From assembly GCA_023406915.1 (NCBI GenBank), contig JAEXTR010000097.1, positions 1 to 5,695 on the forward strand: a stretch of DNA of 5,695 bases. Direction: 5' to 3'. The position numbers were made by a program, and so were the translations under genes. Each line of letters begins with the position of its first letter. Position 1 is the first letter of the stretch. This DNA is from Bacteroidota bacterium. Lineage in GTDB: Bacteria > Bacteroidota > Ignavibacteria > Ignavibacteriales > Ignavibacteriaceae. This document shows, one piece after another, positions 1 to 5,695 of this stretch. Under the pieces are notes generated by a model. That model was given only the letters and a program-made list of their open reading frames with translations, was not told where the DNA came from and did no database searches.

Positions 1-1923
1 GTTCAGCACCCTCAATGGACTTTTATTCGTTCTGGACTTAGAATGCTTAACCCCGGTATTCCAGCTGTTCGTAACTTTGTTACCAATGTGATTATGGATG
101 TTGTCCGCCGTTATGATGTTGATGGCATTCACTTTGATGATTACTTCTATCCTTACGAAGGGATGGGCTCAGAAGATGCAGCAACGTTTCAGACTTATCC
201 GAATGGATTCACAAACATTCTGGATTGGCGCAGAAACAACGTCAATATGCTGATCGCCCAGATACATGATAGCATAAAAGCGGTTAAACCTTATGTAAAA
301 TTTGGTATCAGTCCGTTTGGTATCTGGAAAAGTAGTTATCCTCCCGGAATTTCAGGGATGTCTTCTTATTATGATATTTTCTGTGATCCAATCAACTGGC
401 TCCAAAATAGAAAAATTGATTATCTTACCCCTCAGCTCTACTGGCCAATTGGAGGGAATCAGGATTACCTTAAACTGATGCCCTGGTGGGCTGATTCTGT
501 GCATCGTAATCAGCGTCATTTCTACCCCGGTCAGGCTCCTTACCGTGTTACTGCAGCGTGGAACGCTACCGAAATGCCAAGGCAGATTCGTGCGAACCGT
601 AGTAATCCTAAAACCCTTGGCAGTGTGTTTTTCCGTGTAAATGATGGCATCATGAATAACCCAAAAGGATTTAAAGATTCATTAAAAAATGATCTGTATC
701 GGTATCCGGCATTGCCTCCTGTAATGACGTGGCTTGATAACGTGATCCCTAACGCGCCCAGCGGTTTAACGTATCAAAAATCACCATCATCCGGTTTGTA
801 CGAGTTCATGTGGAATGCTCCTACCCCTGCAGCGGATAACGATACTGCCAGTTATTATGTGCTCTATCGTTTCATCTCTTCCACGGTCACTCCCACTGAT
901 CTGAACAATCCCCAGAATATCGTGGGTGTGTATCGCAGCAAATCAGTAGTACCGACAGTTCCACCGAATATAAATGGCCCTTACTACTACGCTGTTACAT
1001 CGCTTGACCGCGTTGCTAATGAAAGTGTAATCTCCAATGTGCTGTCCGTTTCGCCACCAGTTGCACCTCAGTTAAATGCGCCGGTGAACAACTCTGGCAG
1101 TGAACCTCAGTCAGTCATTTTTAAATGGAACTGTGTTAACCCGGTATCAAAATACCGTTTGCAGGTTTCTGCATCTGCTGACTTTTCTACCCTCGTATAT
1201 GATAACGGAGCAATTTTTGATACGACGATCACACTTTCCATTTTGAAGGGTGAAACCAAATACTATTGGAGAGTTTTTGCACAGAATGCAGGCGGACCAT
1301 CTGCCTCATCTGAAGTTCGAAATTTTACAACCGGGTTTCCTGCTTCGGTTGATCTGATCTATCCTCCAAACAGTGCTACTGCAGTGGGAATAGATTCCCT
1401 TTTCAATTGGACTATCCGCCCTGTCGCCACTTCCTATCGTGTGCAGGTCAACTACAGCCTCAACTTCAATCCTGCAACAATGGTACTGGATACAGTGATA
1501 ACACAGAATCCACCCTACCGCCACAAAAATTTAAAGGCCAACACCCTCCATTTCTGGAGGGTGAGCGCCATCAATGCACTTGGTGCAAGTGATTTTTCGT
1601 CCTATTTTAGGTTTACTACCAGTGCTGTATCAGATATCAGCGAACTTGGTGGTACCCCTTCAGAATATCAACTGAATCAGAACTTCCCAAATCCCTTTAA
1701 TCCTGAAACCACAATCCTTTTTTCACTGAAAAAATCTGGTTTTACTTCCTTAAAGGTTTATGACATGCTCGGGTCAGAAGTTGCGATTCTGGCGAGTGAA
1801 GAAATGCCAGCGGGTAATTATCAGGTACGATTTGATGCTTCTCACCTTGCATCAGGTATCTATCTTTATGAACTCATCTCGGGTGATGTTCGTTTGTTAA
1901 ATAAAATGCAGTTGATTAAATAA
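1..1923 (+). CDS. Secreted GHL10/DUF187 glycoside hydrolase-like protein with FN3 modules and type IX sorting domain (5' end missing)
   Basis: The frame is open from base 1, so the first ATG (43) is internal and the true start with its signal peptide lies upstream; 640 residues are visible. Residues 1-230 are the C-terminal part of a GHL10 (PF02638) TIM barrel, shown by LNPG near the start, DGIHFDDYFYPY at 41-52, FGISPFGIW at 101-109 and YLTPQLYWPIGG at 141-152. Three fibronectin-III-like modules follow (about 251-350, 354-445, 446-541), then a type IX sorting domain (556-640). E. coli DigH (YddW), a family member, cuts peptidoglycan glycan strands stripped of peptides; a polysaccharide or peptidoglycan substrate here is inference. 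The protein should cross the outer membrane by the type IX system and be released or surface-anchored. No frameshift is seen. The family call is firm; substrate and catalytic residues are not resolved. Confidence 0.9.
   Translation, partial: VQHPQWTFIRSGLRMLNPGIPAVRNFVTNVIMDVVRRYDVDGIHFDDYFYPYEGMGSEDAATFQTYPNGFTNILDWRRNNVNMLIAQIHDSIKAVKPYVKFGISPFGIWKSSYPPGISGMSSYYDIFCDPINWLQNRKIDYLTPQLYWPIGGNQDYLKLMPWWADSVHRNQRHFYPGQAPYRVTAAWNATEMPRQIRANRSNPKTLGSVFFRVNDGIMNNPKGFKDSLKNDLYRYPALPPVMTWLDNVIPNAPSGLTYQKSPSSGLYEFMWNAPTPAADNDTASYYVLYRFISSTVTPTDLNNPQNIVGVYRSKSVVPTVPPNINGPYYYAVTSLDRVANESVISNVLSVSPPVAPQLNAPVNNSGSEPQSVIFKWNCVNPVSKYRLQVSASADFSTLVYDNGAIFDTTITLSILKGETKYYWRVFAQNAGGPSASSEVRNFTTGFPASVDLIYPPNSATAVGIDSLFNWTIRPVATSYRVQVNYSLNFNPATMVLDTVITQNPPYRHKNLKANTLHFWRVSAINALGASDFSSYFRFTTSAVSDISELGGTPSEYQLNQNFPNPFNPETTILFSLKKSGFTSLKVYDMLGSEVAILASEEMPAGNYQVRFDASHLASGIYLYELISGDVRLLNKMQLIK
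1060..1623 (+). repeat. Two diverged tandem FN3-like modules in the hydrolase
   Basis: Residues 354-445 and 446-541 of the visible protein resemble each other. Each opens with a proline-rich P-x-N-S segment, has a central W (KWN or NWT), then YR(L/V)QV, then (Y/F)WRV.A.NA.G, and ends FTTG or FTTS. This is the usual pattern of FN3-like spacer modules in Ignavibacteria surface proteins. The module at 251-350 is more divergent. They probably act as spacers or carbohydrate-binding supports between the barrel and the sorting domain. Confidence 0.7.
1542..1563 (+). other. Perfect 9-bp hairpin inside the hydrolase gene
   Basis: Arms CACCCTCCA (1542-1550) and TGGAGGGTG (1555-1563) are exact reverse complements around a TTTC loop. 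The stem is GC-rich. It encodes part of the third FN3 module (TLHFWRV), and no T-run follows, so it is not a standard intrinsic terminator. Any effect on the mRNA is speculative. Confidence 0.5.
1666..1923 (+). other. Type IX secretion C-terminal sorting domain (Por/TIGR04183 type)
   Basis: The last 85 residues begin YQLNQNFPNPFNPETTI and continue with a beta-rich fold containing LKVYDMLGSEV, AGNYQVRFDAS, LASGIYLYEL and a basic final strand ending in K. This order (NPFNP, then V.VYD..G.EV, then G.Y...D.S.L.SG.Y.Y.L) is that of type IX secretion cargo domains in Bacteroidota, Ignavibacteria and relatives. The domain is normally cleaved after outer-membrane passage. It is the best taxonomic clue in the window. 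Confidence 0.9.
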
Positions 1924-1966
1924 GAAATTAATGCCTTCACCGGGCAAGTGTTTGTGAGTTGAGTTT

Positions 1967-2518
1967 ATGAATGTGCTTCCTGTAACGTTATACGGAGACA
2001 AAGTCCTGCGGAAAAAGGCAGTTCCGGTCACACCTGATGATAAGGATCTTGTTCCATTCATCCAGAAAATGTTCGTCACAATGGATAATGCAGATGGTAT
2101 TGGGCTTGCTGCAAACCAGGTGGGAAGTTCACGTAATCTCTTCGTAATCGATATATCTCATGTCAAAGGTTATGAGTACTATAAGCCCATGGTATTCATT
2201 AATCCCAAAATTGTAGCCCGTAGTGAAGAACAGGTTAGCTATGAAGAAGGGTGCCTGTCTGTTCCGGATATTCGTGCAGAAGTGATGCGCCCTGAAAAAA
2301 TTACGATTCAGTATGTCGATACTGAGTTTCGCCCTCTGTCCCTTGATGCTGATGGTTTATTGGCTCGTGTAATTCAGCATGAGTATGACCATCTCCAGGG
2401 AATCTTTTTCGTAGAACGAATCGAAGAAGAAGAACAGAAAAAACTTAAGAAACGCCTTGAAAAGATTAAAAAGCGTGAGATAGAAACCGATTACCCGGTT
2501 ACGGAACCATCTAAATAA
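1967..2518 (+). CDS. def: Peptide deformylase
   Basis: This cytoplasmic metalloenzyme removes the N-formyl group from the initiator methionine of new polypeptides. All three signature motifs are intact: GIGLAANQ at residues 44-51, EGCLSVP at 94-100 with metal ligand Cys96, and HEYDH at 138-142 with ligands His138 and His142 and catalytic Glu139. The length of 183 residues is slightly above E. coli Def (169); the extra is a charged, lysine/glutamate-rich C-terminal tail from about residue 150. The ATG at 1967 puts the family's usual N-terminus (L-P-V-x-x-Y-G-D) right at the start, but there is no clear Shine-Dalgarno upstream. It follows the hydrolase by 43 bp with no obvious terminator and sits 5 bp before fmt, its functional partner, so def and fmt are almost certainly co-transcribed. 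Confidence 0.97.
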   Translation: MNVLPVTLYGDKVLRKKAVPVTPDDKDLVPFIQKMFVTMDNADGIGLAANQVGSSRNLFVIDISHVKGYEYYKPMVFINPKIVARSEEQVSYEEGCLSVPDIRAEVMRPEKITIQYVDTEFRPLSLDADGLLARVIQHEYDHLQGIFFVERIEEEEQKKLKKRLEKIKKREIETDYPVTEPSK

Positions 2519-2523
2519 CAACT

Positions 2524-3435
2524 ATGCGTATCGTCTTTTTTGGTACTCCTGATTTTGCAGTTGCCTCTCTGAAATCGCTCAATGAATCCCCTTATAAAGT
2601 TGTGGCTGTTGTCACTACTCCAGACAAACAGCAGGGCAGAGGTATGAAAGTGCAGTCGAGTCCTGTAAAACAGTATGCCGTTGAAAATAATATCCCAGTA
2701 TTGCAACCGGATGAACTGAGCGCTCCTGATTTCATTTCTTCTCTCAAATCGTATGAAGCAGATCTCTTTATTATTGTTGCATTCCGGATTCTGCCTGCAG
2801 AGGTATTTCTGTTACCAAAACTTTGTTCTTTTAATCTTCACGGAAGTGTGCTCCCAAAATACAGAGGTGCTGCTCCCATTCAATGGGCGTTAATAAATGG
2901 AGAAGGTGAGACTGGATTAACTACTTTTAAGTTAGCTGAACGAGTAGATACCGGTAATATAATCATGCAAACTATGCTCCCGATCGATCCGGAAGACAAT
3001 TTCAGTTCATTGCATGATAAAATGATGATTCTGGGAGCAGATTTGGTATTGAAAACTACTCAGATTTTAGAATCCGGTAACTACACTCTGCTCCCTCAGG
3101 ATAGTTCTCAGGCTACAAAGGCACCTAAAATCACAAAAGAACACTGCTTGCTAGATTTTGGACGCTCCGCAAGAGACTTGCATAATCTTGTGAGAGGTGT
3201 TAGCCCTGCTCCCGGAGCTTATTTTAACCGGAATGGAAAAGTGTTCAAAGTCTATAAAACAATGCTTTCTGATCGCAATTTGGCTCTTGGTGAGGTTCTA
3301 GAACAGAGTGGCGAAATTTACATCGGATGCAGCGAAGGTACCTTACAGATTCTCGAAATTCAGGCGGAAGGAAGAAAAAGGCTTCATGCAAAAGACTTTC
3401 TTCTTGGTGCTTCACTTAATGAGAACAAAGCCTAG
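2524..3435 (+). CDS. fmt: Methionyl-tRNA formyltransferase
   Basis: The enzyme transfers a formyl group from 10-formyl-tetrahydrofolate to Met-tRNA(fMet) for translation initiation. The N-terminal formyltransferase fold opens with FFGTPDFAV (5-13). The catalytic triad is visible as Asn104 and His106 in FNLHGSVLPKYRGAAPI and Asp142 in VDTG, matching E. coli N106/H108/D144. The stretch ATKAPKITKE (197-206) leads into the C-terminal tRNA-binding domain, with LVRGVSPAPGAYF at 222-234. At 303 residues it is near the usual 310-315. The ATG lies 5 bp after the def stop with no nearby Shine-Dalgarno, suggesting translational coupling. Its TAG stop (3433-3435) overlaps the stop of the opposing carboxylase gene, so no spacer remains for a terminator after it. 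Confidence 0.97.
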   Translation: MRIVFFGTPDFAVASLKSLNESPYKVVAVVTTPDKQQGRGMKVQSSPVKQYAVENNIPVLQPDELSAPDFISSLKSYEADLFIIVAFRILPAEVFLLPKLCSFNLHGSVLPKYRGAAPIQWALINGEGETGLTTFKLAERVDTGNIIMQTMLPIDPEDNFSSLHDKMMILGADLVLKTTQILESGNYTLLPQDSSQATKAPKITKEHCLLDFGRSARDLHNLVRGVSPAPGAYFNRNGKVFKVYKTMLSDRNLALGEVLEQSGEIYIGCSEGTLQILEIQAEGRKRLHAKDFLLGASLNENKA

Positions 3436-3446
3436 GTCTGAAGCAC
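3407..3446. repeat. 8-bp inverted repeat spanning the convergent gene ends
   Basis: GTGCTTCA (3407-3414) and TGAAGCAC (3439-3446) are exact reverse complements, separated by 24 bases that hold both stop codons. The left arm is in the end of fmt and the right arm in the end of the carboxylase gene. Neither strand shows a T-run after the stem, so it is not a classical terminator. An 8-bp match at this spacing is expected about twice by chance in a window this size, so only its placement is notable. Confidence 0.4.
3432..3435. other. Shared palindromic stop (CTAG) of two convergent genes
   Basis: Plus-strand TAG at 3433-3435 ends fmt. The reverse complement of 3432-3434 is also TAG and ends the carboxylase gene. 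The four bases lie at the centre of the palindrome CCTAGG (3431-3436). Both reading frames are well conserved right up to this point. Confidence 0.95.
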
Positions 3447-5087
3447 GCCGGTAGAAAATCTCTCAATTTCGCTATTACAATTTGCTGCTTTGATCGCAGC
3501 AGAAACGAACTCTCTCGTCTTCCGTGGATCAATAATATCATCTATCCAAAGTCTGGATGCAGCATACAGCGGTGAACTTTTCGATTCATACTGATGCAGT
3601 ATATCATCAAGTAACGCTTTCTTTTCCTTTTCTTCAAAGTGCTTTCCCTCTTTTTCCATCTGTTTGACCTTGATATTCAGCAGCACATTACCAGCCTGTG
3701 AACCTCCCATGACTGATATCTTTGCAGTAGGGTAGGCTACAATAAATCTCGGGTCGTACGCCTTTCCGCACATTGCATAATTTCCCGCACCAAAACTGTT
3801 GCCTGTAATGATCGTGATTTTTGGCACGGTACTGTTCGCCACCGCATTCACCATCTTGGCTCCGTCTTTGATTATGCCTCCATGTTCTGCACGGCTGCCA
3901 ACCATAAACCCTGTAACATCCTGAAGGAAGAGGAGGGGAATGCGGCGCTGATTACAGTTCATGATAAACCTTGCTGCCTTATCGGCACTATCGGAATAGA
4001 TCACACCACCAACCTGCATCTCACCGGTTTCAGTTTTGATTATTTTCCGCTGATTTGCCACGATACCCACAGACCAGCCATCAATCCTCGCGTAAGCAGT
4101 AATAATGGTTTTGCCATATCCAGCTTTGTATTCGTCAATCTCAGAGTTGTCCGTGATCCTCGCCAGCACTTCATACACATCATACGGCTTGATCGGATCC
4201 TCGGGTAATATTTTCAGTAATTCTTCCTGCGGGTATTTGGGTGCTTTGGGCTCAATACGGCTAAAACCTGCCTGTTGAACGGATGCAAACTTATCGATCA
4301 GACTTCTAATTTGTAACAGGCATTCATCATCATTCTTCATAATGTAATCAGTTACGCCAGAAACATTTGACTGAACCCTGGCACCACCCAGGGACTCATT
4401 ATCAATCTCTTCACCGATAGCTGCTTTGACAAGGTGCGATCCGGCAAGGAATACTGATCCCTCACCTTCAACAATGAGCGCTTCATCACTCATAATCGGA
4501 AGATAAGCGCCACCTGCCACACACGGGCCCATAATTGCTGCAATCTGAGGGATACCCATCGAGGACATACGGGCGTTGTTTCTGAAAATTCTACCGAAAT
4601 GCTCTTTATCCGGAAATATCTCTTCCTGCATGGGTAGAAAAACCCCCGCACTGTCAACCAGATAAATCACAGGCAGGCGATTCTCCATTGCAATTTCCTG
4701 AGCACGCAGATTCTTCTTACATGCAATCGGAAACCACGCCCCAGCCTTTACTGTTGCATCATTTGCCACAATCATGCACAGTCTGCCGGATACAGTACCG
4801 ATACCTGCAACAGTACCGGCTGAAGGAGCTCCTCCATGCTCTTCGTACATTTCGTGCGCTGTAAACACACCAATCTCAGTAAACTGGCTCCCATCATCAA
4901 TGAGTTTCTGAATGCGCTCACGGGCGGTCAGTTTACCCTTGGCATGCTGGCTCTCTATTGCTTTTTTTCCGCCTCCAAGCTGTGTTTGCTTGCGAACGGC
5001 ATCTATCTTCCGTATCAGGTTTTTGTGGAAGTCTTCCCGTTCCAACACGGTTTGATTCTCTTTAATCGGGGATCCGGTTTGTTTCAT
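3432..5087 (-). CDS. mccB: Acyl-CoA carboxylase beta (carboxyltransferase) subunit, methylcrotonyl-CoA carboxylase type
   Basis: This subunit moves the carboxyl group from carboxybiotin to an acyl-CoA, probably 3-methylcrotonyl-CoA in leucine breakdown. It is full length (551 residues; relatives about 530-565) with two crotonase-like halves. MCC-type marks are FPDKEHFGRIF (158-168), GPCVAGGAYLPIMSDE (187-202, first oxyanion loop), SLGGARVQSNVSGVTD (232-247), and in the second half GNSFGAGNYAMCGKAYDPRF (429-448) and ISVMGGSQAGNVL (457-469). Propionyl-CoA carboxylases have different sequences at these places. One departure from classic MCC is DSAGVFLPMQ (145-154) where LiuB-like proteins have DSGGANLPRQ, so the exact substrate is less sure and the symbol is provisional. 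The ATG at 5087 lacks a Shine-Dalgarno. The gene follows the acyl-CoA dehydrogenase by 38 bp and ends its operon; the biotin-bearing alpha subunit must be encoded elsewhere. Confidence 0.88.
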   Translation of the reverse strand: MKQTGSPIKENQTVLEREDFHKNLIRKIDAVRKQTQLGGGKKAIESQHAKGKLTARERIQKLIDDGSQFTEIGVFTAHEMYEEHGGAPSAGTVAGIGTVSGRLCMIVANDATVKAGAWFPIACKKNLRAQEIAMENRLPVIYLVDSAGVFLPMQEEIFPDKEHFGRIFRNNARMSSMGIPQIAAIMGPCVAGGAYLPIMSDEALIVEGEGSVFLAGSHLVKAAIGEEIDNESLGGARVQSNVSGVTDYIMKNDDECLLQIRSLIDKFASVQQAGFSRIEPKAPKYPQEELLKILPEDPIKPYDVYEVLARITDNSEIDEYKAGYGKTIITAYARIDGWSVGIVANQRKIIKTETGEMQVGGVIYSDSADKAARFIMNCNQRRIPLLFLQDVTGFMVGSRAEHGGIIKDGAKMVNAVANSTVPKITIITGNSFGAGNYAMCGKAYDPRFIVAYPTAKISVMGGSQAGNVLLNIKVKQMEKEGKHFEEKEKKALLDDILHQYESKSSPLYAASRLWIDDIIDPRKTREFVSAAIKAANCNSEIERFSTGVLQT

Positions 5088-5125
5088 GCTGTTATAATTT
5101 ATTTTATGGATAAATCTGACTTGAA

Positions 5126-5695
5126 TCAGTCTTGTAACAGTTGACGTGCGATCACAATCCTCTGTACCTCAGAGGTGCCTTCGCCAATGGTCAGGAGTTT
5201 CACATCCCGGTAAAATTTCTCAACAGGATAGTCTTTGATAAATCCGTACCCACCAAATATCTGCACCGCCTCATTGGCAGCTTTTTCGGCAACTTCACTG
5301 GCAAACAGCTTTGCCTTTGCTGCTTCTTTAGCTATCGATTGACCAGCATCCTTCCGGGTGGCTGCTTTGTAGGTTAATAACCTTGCTGCGGCAATGCCTG
5401 TGCCCATATCTGCAATCTTAAACTGTATTGCCTGAAACTCCTGCAGGCTCTTCCTGAACTGCTTACGCTCGCCGGAATACCTGATGGCTGCTTCCATTGC
5501 ACCCTGTGCCAGTCCTACAGAAAGTGCAGCGATAGATATTCTCCCTCCCTCGAGTATCTGCATTGCCTGGGTGAAGCCTTCTCCCTCATTGCCGATAAGG
5601 TTTTCAACAGGAACTTCGCATTGGTCAAATGCCAATTGTGTCGTATCGCTTGCGCGCATACCCAGTTTGTTTTCTTTTTTGCCTACAATAAACCC
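5126..5695 (-). CDS. Acyl-CoA dehydrogenase, C-terminal half (5' end beyond the window)
   Basis: This FAD enzyme introduces the alpha-beta double bond in an acyl-CoA and passes electrons to ETF. The 189 visible residues are about half of the usual 380. The frame continues past 5659 with GFIVGKKENKLG before MRAS, the normal family sequence, so the ATG at 5659 is internal. Visible family marks are the end of the middle beta domain (F..C.VP.ENLIG), the ERKQF segment with its FAD-contacting Arg, FGGYGF at fragment residues 147-152, and IGEGTSEVQR near the end. The catalytic base is the Glu of GEGTSE (codon 5180-5182), as in medium-, short- and short-branched-chain enzymes. The alternative Glu used by isovaleryl-CoA dehydrogenase is replaced by Gly within LEGGRI. 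Upstream of the carboxylase in the same operon, it likely acts on a short or branched acyl-CoA. Confidence 0.93.
   Translation of the reverse strand, partial: GFIVGKKENKLGMRASDTTQLAFDQCEVPVENLIGNEGEGFTQAMQILEGGRISIAALSVGLAQGAMEAAIRYSGERKQFRKSLQEFQAIQFKIADMGTGIAAARLLTYKAATRKDAGQSIAKEAAKAKLFASEVAEKAANEAVQIFGGYGFIKDYPVEKFYRDVKLLTIGEGTSEVQRIVIARQLLQD

Noticed and set aside
43..45. ATG as start of the hydrolase
   Set aside because: The frame is open to base 1 and the residues before it fit the family; the barrel would lack its first strands and the signal peptide.
1306..1592. Overlapping open frames on both strands inside the hydrolase gene
   Set aside because: The in-frame FN3 modules explain this stretch; the other translations are low-complexity and unrecognisable.
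1924..1966. Possible terminator or promoter in the gap before def
   Set aside because: Only 3-bp pairings (CAC/GTG) are found, with no T-run, and no match to a Bacteroidota TAnnTTTG element.
3483..3501. Hairpin TGCTGC/GCAGCA with 7-base loop downstream of fmt
   Set aside because: It arises from alanine/lysine codons (AAIKAA) of the carboxylase, has only 6 strong pairs and no T-run; not supportable as a terminator.
3882..4208. Open frame of 108 codons on the plus strand
   Set aside because: It lies wholly antisense to the conserved carboxylase gene and its translation resembles no family I know; it is a shadow frame.
5093..5098. TATAAT on the plus strand between the two minus-strand genes
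   Set aside because: It has no -35 partner, would point antisense into the dehydrogenase, and the E. coli consensus is not the expected one in this group.
4836..5377. Two plus-strand open frames (4836-5144 and 5141-5377)
   Set aside because: Both are antisense to the carboxylase and dehydrogenase genes, which carry clear family motifs; no support of their own.
5657..5659. ATG as start of the acyl-CoA dehydrogenase
   Set aside because: Family-typical sequence (GKKENKLG) continues upstream to the window edge, so this Met is internal.

Overview
The window looks like an ordinary chromosomal piece from a Bacteroidota/Chlorobi-type bacterium, most likely Ignavibacteria or a close relative. The main clue is the C-terminal sorting domain of the first gene, whose NFPNPFNPETT motif is typical of type IX secretion cargo in that group. 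The lack of recognisable Shine-Dalgarno sequences at the three visible starts and the Bacteroidota-like fmt and carboxylase sequences agree. The assignment rests on protein style alone; there is no rRNA or other marker here.

Layout. On the plus strand (1-3435) lie three genes in a row: the 3' part of a large secreted glycoside hydrolase-like protein (GHL10/DUF187 barrel, three fibronectin-III-like modules, type IX sorting domain), then peptide deformylase (def) after 43 bp, then methionyl-tRNA formyltransferase (fmt) after 5 bp. On the minus strand (5695-3432) lie two genes: the C-terminal half of an acyl-CoA dehydrogenase that runs off the window, then after 38 bp a complete carboxyltransferase (beta) subunit of the methylcrotonyl-CoA carboxylase type. 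The two blocks converge and overlap by four bases, a CTAG palindrome that supplies the TAG stop of both fmt and the carboxylase gene.

Function. def and fmt form the N-formylmethionine cycle: Fmt formylates the initiator Met-tRNA and Def removes the formyl group from new proteins. The minus-strand pair fits branched-chain acyl-CoA (leucine-type) catabolism: dehydrogenation of an acyl-CoA, then biotin-dependent carboxylation of an enoyl-CoA. The biotin-carrying alpha subunit is not in the window. The hydrolase is a separate cell-surface or secreted function and may simply be a neighbour.

I found no mobile element, CRISPR array, RNA gene or sign of a new system. No stretch longer than 43 bp lacks a gene. 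The points worth a second look are small: the shared palindromic stop, an inverted repeat around it, a perfect hairpin inside the hydrolase gene, and a mismatch between the dehydrogenase subtype and a simple leucine pathway.
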